Part shown: positions 7,569 through 17,149 of the stretch, piece by piece
Layout: each line of letters opens with the position of its first letter
How positions within the stretch are numbered: the stretch's first letter is position 1
Source: Streptomyces shenzhenensis
GTDB lineage: Bacteria > Actinomycetota > Actinomycetes > Streptomycetales > Streptomycetaceae
NCBI RefSeq assembly: GCF_003688995.1
Contig: NZ_PENI01000050.1
Span: 1 to 56,096 of the forward strand
DNA: 56,096 bases
Direction of reading: 5' to 3'
Program-made: the position numbers and the translations under genes
The notes under the pieces: model-generated
What the model saw: the letters and a program-made list of their open reading frames with translations, nothing else
What the model was told of the DNA's origin: nothing
Database searches by the model: none

Positions 7569-7803
7569 GTGAACAGTGTTCAGACGCGTTCAGCAGAGCG
7601 CGCCCTGTCCGGCGGCACGTGGCTGATCGTGTGCGGGGCGATGCTCTACTCGATCCTCACCGTCACGCCGCTGATGGCCGCGCACACGGCCGACAAGTGG
7701 GACTGGACGGCCCCAATCCTGCCGCTTGTGGTCGATGCCGCGGTCGTCATCGTCGTCAAGCTCGATGACGTGCTGGCCCGGCTGGGCGGGCACGGCGGCA
7801 TGA
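7569..7803 (+). pseudogene. DUF2637 membrane protein (SpdB/Tra-type), 3' truncated
   Basis: GTG 7569 with GGGGGT five bases upstream starts MNSVQTRSAERALSGG. Two hydrophobic segments follow: WLIVCGAMLYSILTVTPLMA and APILPLVVDAAVVIVV. This is the DUF2637 pattern found next to transfer and spread genes of actinomycete integrative elements. The family frame stops making sense at about 7803, where integrase sequence begins in another frame; the nominal ORF runs on to 7850. The normal neighbours rep and xis are missing, so one deletion removed the 3' end of this gene through the 5' end of int. Confidence 0.7.
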
Positions 7804-8975
7804 CATCTGACGCGCAAAACACGCGAGGATCTTGTCGAAGAAGTCCGTAAGTTGGAGAAGCAGCGTGACGCGGGTTCGGCGCAACAGCCGGGCAAGGCGT
7901 GGACGGTCGCGAAGTGGCTTGAGCACTGGGTTGAGAACATCGCCAAACCGACCGTCAGCGAGAACACGTATGACGGTTACGAGGTGGCCGTCCGCGTGCA
8001 CCTCGTGCCCGGTGTCGGCAAGCACCGCCTTGACCGCTTGCAGCCCGAGCATCTGGAGAGTCTGTATCGCCGTATGCAGGCGAACGGGGAGCGCAAGGCC
8101 GGTACAGCTCACCAGGCTCACCGCACAGCCCGGACCGCGCTGGGGGAGGCGGTACGGCGTGGCTACGCGGCGAAGAATGCCGCCGCTCTGGCCAAGCCGC
8201 CACGGATGGAAGAGGACGAATCCGAGGTAGAGCCCTACTCCGTGGAAGAGGTTCAGCGCCTCCTGCTCGAAGCCAACAAGCGGCGGAACAGTGCCCGCTG
8301 GATGCTGGATGCTGGATGCTGGCTCTGGCACTCGGACTGAGGCAGGGCGAGACGCTCGGACTGCGCTGGTCAGACGTCGACCTGGACAACGAGTACCTGA
8401 AGCTTCGCCGCAACCGTCTGCGCCCGAGATACGAGCACGGGTGCAAGGAATCCGCGCCGTGCGGCCGAAAGGCGGGCGACTGCCCGGACAAGGTGCAGGT
8501 GCGCCGTGAGACCAAGAACACCAAGTCTCGTGCCGGCCGCCGTGCCGTTCCGTTGCCGGGCCCGCTGGTCGCCATGCTCCGTGCGCATGCCGAGAAGCAG
8601 GAGCGCGAGCGCAAGACGGCCGGCGACTTGTGGACCGAGTCGGACTACGTGTTCACCAAGCCGCTGGGTGGCCCGCTGAGCCCGAACACGGACTACCACG
8701 ACTGGAAGCGGCTGCTGGACGACGCGGGGGTCCGGAGCGCTCGGCTGCACGATGCCCGCCACACGGCCGCCACCGTGCTGATGCTGCTCGGTGTCCCGGC
8801 TCGCGTCATTGACCAGATCATGGGATGGGAGCCGGGGACGTCCGCGAGCATGCGGTCGCGGTACCTCCACGTGCCGGATGCCATGCTCAAGGACGTGGCC
8901 CGGAAGATCGCCGAAGCCATCTGGGGACCCCCCGAGACACCCGCTGTGGACAAAAACCAGGACAACGAGGGCTGA
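7804..8975 (+). pseudogene. int: Tyrosine recombinase (integrase) of the tRNA-Ser element, truncated and frameshifted
   Basis: The sequence enters at TRKTREDLVEEVRKLEKQRD, so about the first 50-60 residues (the arm-binding part) are lost. The core-binding domain follows (WTVAKWLEHWVENI). At 8301-8321 three copies of GATGCTG replace what should be one, adding 14 bp and ending the first frame at 8338-8340. The second frame (8316-8975) has the catalytic set: R in LGLRQGETLGL, HDARH for H-x-x-R, W in GWEPG, and nucleophile Y in SRYLHV. It lies beside the intact tRNA-Ser, the normal place for such an integrase. It cannot be functional as it stands. Confidence 0.9.
8301..8321 (+). repeat. Three tandem copies of GATGCTG in int
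   Basis: Three perfect 7-bp units. Reading int as TGG-ATG-CTG-GCT restores MLALALGLRQGE with a single unit, so two units (14 bp) are extra and shift the frame. Confidence 0.92.
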
Positions 8976-8980
8976 GGACA

Positions 8981-9020
8981 ACGTCGAAGGGCCCCACCGC
9001 GCGGTGGGGCCCTTCGACGT
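8981..9020. terminator. 40-bp perfect palindrome after int
   Basis: 8981-9000 is the exact reverse complement of 9001-9020. It follows the int stop by 6 bp and would form a 17-18 bp hairpin that acts in both directions, between int and the converging tRNA-Ser. Confidence 0.8.
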
Positions 9021-9038
9021 ATTGCCCGGTGAGAGCAA

Positions 9039-9126
9039 TGGCGGAGGATACGAGATTCGAACTCGTGAGGGGTTGCCCCCAACACGCTTTCCAAGCGTGC
9101 GCCCTAGGCCTCTAGGCGAATCCTCC
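9039..9126 (-). tRNA. tRNA-Ser(GGA), integration site
   Basis: The acceptor arms pair (9120-9126 with 9043-9049). The anticodon loop reads CTTGGAAA with anticodon GGA, there is a long variable arm as in serine tRNAs, and CCA is encoded at the 3' end (9039-9041). It is intact despite the element next to it, because the element restores the 3' half. Confidence 0.95.
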
Positions 9127-9198
9127 GCCGGAAACATTACATGACCCGGAGGAGTGCTCGCGAACTCGTTCCTCCGGCTCAGATCGGGTAACCTGTGC

Positions 9199-9292
9199 GA
9201 AGCCCCTCACGCGGCGCTATCTGACTGAACTCCCCCAGGGCCGGAAGGCAGCAAGGGTAGGTTGGCTCTGACGGGTGCGTGGGGGGCGCTTC
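9199..9292 (+). ncRNA. ffs: Bacterial small SRP RNA (4.5S type)
   Basis: Contains the universal SRP apical motif GGCCGGAAGGCAGCAAGGG. The ends pair as a long rod (GAAGC...CACGC with GCGTG...GCTTC). TAACCT at 9189-9194 fits a -10 box. A position just upstream of dnaX agrees with the usual Streptomyces location. The ends are estimated from pairing. Confidence 0.88.
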
Positions 9293-9354
9293 TGTGCCCG
9301 GGTGGGGAACCGCGGCGGGGATCGTTGTCAGTGGGCGCCTATAACCTCGTAGGC

Positions 9355-11667
9355 GTGTCGTCTCTCGCGCTGTACCGCCGCTATCGCCCGGAGACCTTCG
9401 CCGAGGTCATCGGGCAGGAGCATGTCACCGACCCGCTGCAGCAGGCGCTGCGGAACAACCGGGTCAATCACGCGTACCTCTTCAGCGGGCCGCGCGGATG
9501 CGGCAAGACGACGAGCGCGCGCATCCTGGCCCGCTGCCTGAACTGCGAGCAGGGGCCGACGCCCACCCCGTGCGGCGTGTGCCAGTCCTGCCGTGACCTG
9601 GCCAGGAACGGGCCCGGTTCCATCGACGTCATCGAGATCGACGCCGCGTCGCACGGTGGCGTGGACGACGCCCGTGAGCTGCGCGAGAAGGCCTTCTTCG
9701 GCCCCGCAGGCAGCCGCTACAAGATCTACATCATCGACGAGGCCCACATGGTCACGTCGGCCGGCTTCAACGCCCTGCTGAAGGTCGTCGAGGAGCCGCC
9801 GGAGCACCTCAAGTTCATCTTCGCCACCACCGAGCCCGAGAAGGTCATCGGGACCATCCGGTCGCGGACCCATCACTACCCGTTCCGGCTGGTGCCGCCC
9901 GGCACCCTGCGGGACTACCTGGCCGAGGTGTGCCAGAAGGAGGACATCCCGGTCGAGGACGGGGTGCTCCCGCTCGTCGTGCGCGCCGGGGCCGGGTCCG
10001 TGCGTGACTCCATGTCCGTCATGGACCAGCTGCTCGCGGGCGCCGGCGCCGACGGTGTGACGTACGCCATGGCCACCTCGCTGCTCGGGTACACCGACGG
10101 ATCGCTGCTCGACTCCGTGGTCGAGGCGTTCGCCACCGGTGACGGGGCGGCCGCCTTCGAGGTCGTGGACCGGGTGATCGAAGGGGGCAACGACCCCCGC
10201 CGGTTCGTCGCCGATCTGCTGGAACGGCTGCGTGACCTGGTGATCCTCGCCGCCGTGCCGGACGCCCTGGAGAAGGGGCTCATCGACGCCCCGGCCGACG
10301 TCCTCGAGCGCATGCAGGCCCAGGCCGGCATCTTCGGCGCCGCCGAACTGAGCCGTGCCGCCGATCTCGTCAACGACGGGTTGACCGAGATGCGTGGCGC
10401 CACCTCGCCCCGTCTCCAGCTCGAACTCATCTGCGCGCGCGTGCTGTTGCCCGCGGCCTACGGGGACGAGCGTTCCGTCATGGCCCGCCTCGACCGGCTG
10501 GAGCGCGGCGTCAACTTCTCCGGAGGCGGCGGCGCCCCCGCGGCGGGGTACGTCCCCGGTCCCGACGCCCACATGGGAGGCGGCGGTCTGCCCGGCGGTG
10601 GTCCCGCCGCGGCCCGCGCGGCCGTACGGACACCGGGCGGCGGCGCAGCCCCGGCAACACCGCCGGTGACGCCTCAGGGGACGCCGCCGGGCACCCCTCC
10701 CGGCGCCATGCCCCCGGCCCCGCCCACCGCAAGCCCGCAGGCCCCGGCCGCTCCGACGCCCGCGCCCACTACTCAGCCCGCACCCGCACCGGCCGCCCCC
10801 CAGACCCCCACACCCCCTCCCCCTCCCGCCCCCGCGGCCGGTCCCGGTGCCTGGCCCACCGCGGCGCCCGCGGGCGGAGGGCGACGGCCCGGCGGCTGGC
10901 CCACGGCGGCCCCGGCGGGCGGCGGACAGCAGCCCCCGAACCCGCCCGCCGCCACCCCGCAGGCCCCGCCCGCCGCCACCCCGCAGCCCACGGCTCAGGC
11001 CCCCGCCCCGCAGGCCCCCGCGGCCCCCGCCTCCGGCGGCCTCGACCCCCGCATGCTCTGGCCGAACATCCTGGAGGCCGTCAAGAACCGCCGCCGCTTC
11101 ACCTGGATCCTGCTCAGCCAGAACGCACAGGTCACCGGCTTCGACGGCACCACTCTGCAGCTCGGCTTCGTCAACGCGGGCGCCCGTGACAACTTCGCGA
11201 GCAGCGGCAGCGAGGACGTGCTGCGGCAGGCGCTGGCCGAGCAGTTCAACGTGCAGTGGAAGGTCGAGGCGATCGTCGATCCGTCGGGCGGCTCGGCCCC
11301 GGCACCGACCGGCGGAACCCCAGGAGGCTACGGCGGAGGCGGAGGCTACGGCAGTGGCGGCGGAGGCGGCTACGCCGGCGGGACCCCGGGCCACAACAGC
11401 CCCGGCACCGCGCCAGGCCAACGCCCCGCCGCGCCCCAGCCGACGGCACCGCCGCCCGCCGCGCCCCAGGGCCGGCCCTCCGCCGCGCAGGCCGCCCCCG
11501 CCCCGGCCCCCCGGCCGACCGCTGCCTCGGAGCCGCCCCCGGTCGCCCCCGAGGACGACATCCCCGAGGACGACGACCCCGACCTCGACGAGTCGGCCCT
11601 CTCCGGCCACGACCTCATCGTGCGGGAACTGGGCGCGACGGTGATGGAAGAGTTCACGAACGAGTAG
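9355..11667 (+). CDS. dnaX: DNA polymerase III subunit gamma/tau
   Basis: A 770-residue clamp-loader ATPase from GTG 9355 (VSSLALYRRYRPETFAEVIG). It has Walker A GPRGCGKTT, a four-cysteine zinc module (CLNC...CGVCQSC), Walker B IIDEAHMVT and sensor 1 with SRTHHYPFRL. After about residue 390 comes a long Pro/Ala/Gly-rich linker of low complexity. A folded tau-like segment follows (LWPNILEAVKNRRRFTWILL, about 560-640) and then an acidic tail. The longer frame from 9262 overlaps the SRP RNA, so it was rejected. No ribosome binding site is visible; TATAAC at 9340 suggests a leaderless mRNA. Confidence 0.95.
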   Translation: MSSLALYRRYRPETFAEVIGQEHVTDPLQQALRNNRVNHAYLFSGPRGCGKTTSARILARCLNCEQGPTPTPCGVCQSCRDLARNGPGSIDVIEIDAASHGGVDDARELREKAFFGPAGSRYKIYIIDEAHMVTSAGFNALLKVVEEPPEHLKFIFATTEPEKVIGTIRSRTHHYPFRLVPPGTLRDYLAEVCQKEDIPVEDGVLPLVVRAGAGSVRDSMSVMDQLLAGAGADGVTYAMATSLLGYTDGSLLDSVVEAFATGDGAAAFEVVDRVIEGGNDPRRFVADLLERLRDLVILAAVPDALEKGLIDAPADVLERMQAQAGIFGAAELSRAADLVNDGLTEMRGATSPRLQLELICARVLLPAAYGDERSVMARLDRLERGVNFSGGGGAPAAGYVPGPDAHMGGGGLPGGGPAAARAAVRTPGGGAAPATPPVTPQGTPPGTPPGAMPPAPPTASPQAPAAPTPAPTTQPAPAPAAPQTPTPPPPPAPAAGPGAWPTAAPAGGGRRPGGWPTAAPAGGGQQPPNPPAATPQAPPAATPQPTAQAPAPQAPAAPASGGLDPRMLWPNILEAVKNRRRFTWILLSQNAQVTGFDGTTLQLGFVNAGARDNFASSGSEDVLRQALAEQFNVQWKVEAIVDPSGGSAPAPTGGTPGGYGGGGGYGSGGGGGYAGGTPGHNSPGTAPGQRPAAPQPTAPPPAAPQGRPSAAQAAPAPAPRPTAASEPPPVAPEDDIPEDDDPDLDESALSGHDLIVRELGATVMEEFTNE

Positions 11668-11875
11668 AACCGAGTAGGACCGATAGGACAACGAGCAGGA
11701 CACCGCACGCCGGCCGGGGGAGCGGGCCACCCCCGGCAGCACTGCTCACCCGCCTCATCGATGTTCCTCACCCGCCCCTCCCCACAGCTCTTTGGAGATT
11801 CGCACAAGGTCACCACCCCCCGCCCCTCGGAAGCCCGCACAAAGAGCCGCTCCCCGCGCCGGTTAGGCTGACCCC

Positions 11876-13126
<1,251 letters not shown>

Positions 13127-13144
13127 CCGGCCGTCGACGCAGCT

Positions 13145-13172
13145 CAGGCCCCGGATGTAAATCCGGGGCCTG
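13145..13172 (+). terminator. purD terminator
   Basis: Perfect 12-bp arms (13145-13156 and 13161-13172) with loop GTAA, 19 bp after the purD stop. Confidence 0.85.
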
Positions 13173-13298
13173 ATCTTTGCTGTCCGTCATCCACCTCTGA
13201 CCAAAGCCATTCCATCGAGTGAGCGATGCTCCATCCGGCTGACGCGAGCCGGGGCCCCAACTAGGGTGCGGCCCAAGCGTTCCGGCACTTGGCCCACC

Positions 13299-13312
13299 GA
13301 CATTGCAATGTC
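13299..13312. promoter_or_regulatory. Perfect palindrome upstream of the M48-like gene
   Basis: GACATTGCAATGTC. It contains a TTGCAA that could be the -35 box, with CACAGT at about 13325 as the -10 box. A regulator binding here would block the promoter. Confidence 0.5.
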
Positions 13313-13387
13313 AGTGACGGATGCCACAGTGGGGGAGTGGGCAACGCCAGGAAAAACGCCAGGACAGCGAGGGGGTGACGTCCGGTC

Positions 13388-15259
13388 GTGACCGGTATGG
13401 GTGTGGAGGCGGGCGCGCAGGCGGCGCGCTCCCGGGCCCTCGCCGTGCTGCGGGTGCGCGGCCGGGCGCTGGCCGTGGCGCTGCTGCCCGCCGCGGCAGC
13501 CGTGATCCTGCTGGTCGGTGGCACCACCGGCCATCTCGTGGGCGGCGGCTGGGACACCGCGCGCGGGGTCGTCACCGCGGTCGCCCTGCTGGTGCTGCTG
13601 GCCGCGGCGGGCATCGCCCTGGTCGTGGCCCGCGCCCGCCCCGCCGTGAGCCCGACGATCCCGATCGCCGAGGAGTCCGCCCCGGATCTGTACCGGATGG
13701 TGCGCGACCTCGCCGACCGCCTGGACGTGCCGACCCCGTCCGCCATAGCGCTCACCCCGGACTGCGACAGCTGGCTGGAGGACCGCACCCATCCGGCGCA
13801 CGGCCCGCCCGCGCCGCACCGCCGCGACGAACTGGCGGACCCGGGGCGGCGCCCCCACCGGCGTACGCCCGCCGCGCCCGTCCTCGTCATCGGCTCCCCC
13901 TTCCTGTGGTGGATGCGCGTGGGCGAGCTGCGCGCGGTCCTCGCCCCGGTCGTCGCCGGCACCGGACCCTCGGCGCACCCCGACATAGCGGCTGCCCGCC
14001 GTTTCGTCCGCGGGCTGGACGCGGCGGTGGCCGTGACCTCGGCACCCGGCCGCGGCCCGATCGCGCGCACCGTGCTCGCGGGCGTCGGCTGGGTGGCCCG
14101 CCTGCTGCTGCGCGGCTGCCGCACGCACGCCGCCGAGATGGAGCGGGGCGTGGCGGCGGCCGCCGCCGAGCGGGCCCAGGCCGTGGACTACGGCGTGCGG
14201 ATCGTCGCCCAGGAGCAGGTGGGCCTGGCGTACGCGGGCTGGGACCGGCTGCTGACCCGCGTCGCGCTCCCCGCCTGGCGGATGGGCCGCTGGCCGTCCC
14301 GGCTGGACGCGGGCGTCGTCGCGGCGCTCACCGAGCTGTCCCGCCGCGACCGGCTGGCCGAGGGTTTCGCCTCCCGTCTCGGCGAGCGCCCCGCCTGCGA
14401 CCTGCTGGAGGAGCCCGGCACGGTGGACGAGGCCGCCTCGCTGCTCGCCGCCCGCCTCTTCCACGGCGGCCCGGCGGAACCGGGGCCCGACTGGTCCCCG
14501 GTGGACTGGCAGGAGTACCCGGAGGAGGTCGTCGACCGCAAATGGCGTACGGACGCGGCCCGGCTCCACCGCGTCCTGGACGCCCTGGACGTACGCCCGG
14601 CCCCGGACGTCACGGCCCGGAACTCCGAGGGCCCCACCCTGGCCCGCGTCCTCGACCACCTGTCCCTGCCACCGGCCCCCGCCGGCAGCGACCGCCTCGG
14701 CCTCGCCGCGCACGACGGCCCGACCGGTCTCGCCGACCTGGCCGACCACCCCGACCTCGGCGACGCGGACCCGGACGGCGCCCGGGACGCCCTGTTCGCA
14801 CCCCGTCCGGAGTGGGAGGGGTACGAGGAGCCGGGCGCCGACACCGGGACCCCGCTCGGTGCCGCGCTCGCGGCCCGGCTCAGTGCCGAGCTGGCCCGCG
14901 AGGAGGCCTCGGCCACCGCCGCGGCGGCCACCGGCCGGGCCGCCCCAGGACAGGGCCCCGACACCGCCCTGTGGGACGACGGCGCCCTGCCGCTCTTCCC
15001 GCTCCAGCCGCCGCGCACCGCCCGCGAACTCCTCGCCGACCACGTCACGGCGATGGTCTGCTGCGCCGCGATGGACACCGCGGGTGCCACGCCCGGCCTG
15101 GACTGGCTCGACGGCCCGTCCCTGATCGTCAACGGCGAGCGGGCCGCCGACCTGGGGTCCAGAGTCCTCAGCCTGACCGAGGACGGCGACCCGGCCCCGC
15201 TGCGCGCCTGGCTGGTCGCGTCGGGGATACGACCGGAGAAGCCGGTCCGGCTGGTCTGA
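13388..15259 (+). CDS. Large membrane-anchored protein resembling an M48 peptidase without its zinc motif
   Basis: A 623-residue protein. Two N-terminal hydrophobic segments (VALLPAAAAVILLVG and TAVALLVLLAAAGIALVVA) anchor it, and the rest is Ala/Arg/Asp-rich. The passage VLVIGSPFLWWMRVGELRAVLAP parallels M48/HtpX proteases, where ELRAVLAHE carries HExxH; here the motif reads APVVAG, so the zinc site is absent. The comparison is mine and needs a profile search. GTG 13388 was chosen with GAGGGGG about 13 bases upstream. It is a conserved neighbour of purD/purC in my recollection of Streptomyces genomes; function unknown. Confidence 0.85.
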   Translation: MTGMGVEAGAQAARSRALAVLRVRGRALAVALLPAAAAVILLVGGTTGHLVGGGWDTARGVVTAVALLVLLAAAGIALVVARARPAVSPTIPIAEESAPDLYRMVRDLADRLDVPTPSAIALTPDCDSWLEDRTHPAHGPPAPHRRDELADPGRRPHRRTPAAPVLVIGSPFLWWMRVGELRAVLAPVVAGTGPSAHPDIAAARRFVRGLDAAVAVTSAPGRGPIARTVLAGVGWVARLLLRGCRTHAAEMERGVAAAAAERAQAVDYGVRIVAQEQVGLAYAGWDRLLTRVALPAWRMGRWPSRLDAGVVAALTELSRRDRLAEGFASRLGERPACDLLEEPGTVDEAASLLAARLFHGGPAEPGPDWSPVDWQEYPEEVVDRKWRTDAARLHRVLDALDVRPAPDVTARNSEGPTLARVLDHLSLPPAPAGSDRLGLAAHDGPTGLADLADHPDLGDADPDGARDALFAPRPEWEGYEEPGADTGTPLGAALAARLSAELAREEASATAAAATGRAAPGQGPDTALWDDGALPLFPLQPPRTARELLADHVTAMVCCAAMDTAGATPGLDWLDGPSLIVNGERAADLGSRVLSLTEDGDPAPLRAWLVASGIRPEKPVRLV

Positions 15260-15581
15260 CGTACGGACATACCCCGCCGCGGCGCCCCGGCAAGGGCGCC
15301 GCCGGCGCCCGGACGACGGCGGGGACACGCGAGCCGTGACGGCAAGGGCGCCGCCGGCAACGGAGCAGCTCAGGGCAGCTCAGGGCAGCTCGGGGCAACG
15401 GACGGCAGCGGACATCCGGCATAACGGAGCTCGATGTTCCAGTTTCGGTCAATTCACAACAAGTAGTGACTGCGCGCGTGCGGAATGTGATGTGCTGGGA
15501 CCGTTCGCGCACCGGGGCACCGAAGGGCGCACACGGCAGCGCGGACGGCGCGTCACGGGGGCACGAGGGAGGGGAGCGATC
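15260..15581. other. Intergenic region with short direct repeats
   Basis: No gene. It holds an 18-bp direct repeat (15289-15306 and 15341-15358), and three tandem copies of a CAGGGCAGCT-type decamer at about 15366-15397. The promoter of the next gene probably lies at 15425-15520, where the DNA is less GC-rich. Confidence 0.6.
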
Positions 15582-17081
15582 ATGGGATCCGAGCACATCC
15601 GCCGCTGGGAGTCGGGAGCACTCGCACACGCCGTCAGTGACCCCTTCGGCCAGGGACCCGTTCCCTGGCTGCGCGGCAGCGAGACCTACTTCGACGACAC
15701 GGGCCAGGTCGTCCCCTGGTACGTCGACCCGATCCCGCAGCAGTCCGCCGCCGCCGGCGGCAACGCCCGGATCCCGGCGCCGCGTTCGTCCGGCGGCCCG
15801 CGCTCGGCCGACGACGTGCACCGGCAGATCAAGGGCTTCACCTCGACCGGCGCGGTGGCACCGGGCGAGGCCGTCGACTTCCACATCACCGTCGACCCGC
15901 CGCAGGAGTTCAGCGTCGACATCTACCGGATCGGGCACTACGGCGGCGACGGCGCCGCCAAGATCACCACCAGCCCCCGGCTCTCCGGCATCGTCCAGCC
16001 CCCGCCGCTGACCGCCGACCGCACGGTCTCCTGCCACCACTGGTGGCTGTCCTGGCGGCTCCAGGTCCCGTCGTACTGGAGCAACGGCGCCTATGTGGCC
16101 GTCCTCACCACGGTGGACGGCTACCGCTCCCACGTGCCGTTCACGATCCGCGACAGCCGGCCCGCCGATCTGCTCCTGCTGCTGCCCGACGTCACCTGGC
16201 AGGCCTACAACCTCTACCCGGAGGACGGCCGCACCGGCGCCAGCCTCTACCACGCCTGGGACGACCAGGGCCGCCTGCTGGGCGAGGCCGACGCGGCCAC
16301 CACGGTCTCCTTCGACCGCCCGTACGCGGGCGCGGGCCTGCCCCTGCACGTCGGCCACGCCTACGACTTCATCCGCTGGGCCGAGCGCTACGGCTACGAC
16401 CTCGCCTACGCCGACGCCCGCGACCTGCACGCCGGCCGGGTCGACCCCAGCCGCTACCGGGGCCTGGTCTTCCCCGGCCACGACGAGTACTGGTCGGCCA
16501 ACATGCGCCGCACCGCGGAGCTGGCCCGGGAGAACGGCACCTCGCTGGTGTTCCTGTCCGCCAACACCATGTACTGGCAGGTGGAGCTGGCCCCGGCCCC
16601 GTCCGGCGTCCCCGACCGCCTGCTCACCTGCCGCAAGCGCAAGGGGCCGGGCCGGCCGGTGCTGTGGCGGGAGGTCGACCGGCCCGAGCAGCAACTCGTC
16701 GGCATCCAGTACGCGGGCCGGGTCCCCGAACCCCGCCCCCTGGTCGTGCGCAACGCGGGCCACTGGCTGTGGGAGGCCACCGGCGCGGACGAGGGCGACG
16801 AACTGGCCGGCCTGGTGGCGGGCGAGGCCGACCGCTACTTCCCGCGCACCCCGCTGCCCGACCACGAGGAGCGCATGCTGCTCGCCCACTCCCCCTACAC
16901 CGACAACGAGGGCGTACGGCGCCACCAGGAGACCTCGCTGTACCGGGCGCCCTCCGGAGCGCTCGTCTTCGCGTCCGGCACGTTCGCCTGGTCCCCGGCC
17001 CTGGACCGACCCGGCCATGTGGACAGCCGTGTCCAGCGCGCCACGGCCAATCTGCTGGACCGTATCTGCAAGCGTGACTGA
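15582..17081 (+). CDS. N,N-dimethylformamidase beta-subunit-like protein
   Basis: A 499-residue protein from ATG 15582, preceded by GGGAGGGGAGCG. The N-terminal part has a beta-sandwich-like region (EFSVDIYRIGHYGGDGA). The C-terminal half fits the domain named after the large subunit of N,N-dimethylformamidase: LLLLPDVTWQAYNLYPEDG, GLVFPGHDEYWSANMRR and NTMYWQVELA. In DMFase the catalytic iron is held by Tyr, Tyr and Glu residues of this domain; HDEYW is the likely region here. No signal peptide. The substrate in Streptomyces is unknown. Confidence 0.85.
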   Translation: MGSEHIRRWESGALAHAVSDPFGQGPVPWLRGSETYFDDTGQVVPWYVDPIPQQSAAAGGNARIPAPRSSGGPRSADDVHRQIKGFTSTGAVAPGEAVDFHITVDPPQEFSVDIYRIGHYGGDGAAKITTSPRLSGIVQPPPLTADRTVSCHHWWLSWRLQVPSYWSNGAYVAVLTTVDGYRSHVPFTIRDSRPADLLLLLPDVTWQAYNLYPEDGRTGASLYHAWDDQGRLLGEADAATTVSFDRPYAGAGLPLHVGHAYDFIRWAERYGYDLAYADARDLHAGRVDPSRYRGLVFPGHDEYWSANMRRTAELARENGTSLVFLSANTMYWQVELAPAPSGVPDRLLTCRKRKGPGRPVLWREVDRPEQQLVGIQYAGRVPEPRPLVVRNAGHWLWEATGADEGDELAGLVAGEADRYFPRTPLPDHEERMLLAHSPYTDNEGVRRHQETSLYRAPSGALVFASGTFAWSPALDRPGHVDSRVQRATANLLDRICKRD

Positions 17082-17149
17082 CCCCCTGTCCCCGGCCGCT
17101 GTCCGATACGGGAGAATCAACCCATTGGACAGAACCATGGGGAGGAACC

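Noticed and set aside
9262..9354. Extended dnaX N-terminus from 9262
   Set aside because: It would overlap the SRP RNA and adds 31 residues not seen in DnaX; GTG 9355 gives the family start.
9328..11742. 804-codon open frame on the minus strand
   Set aside because: Mirror of dnaX in a GC-rich gene; Gly/Arg/Val-rich with no motif. High third-position GC opens such frames.
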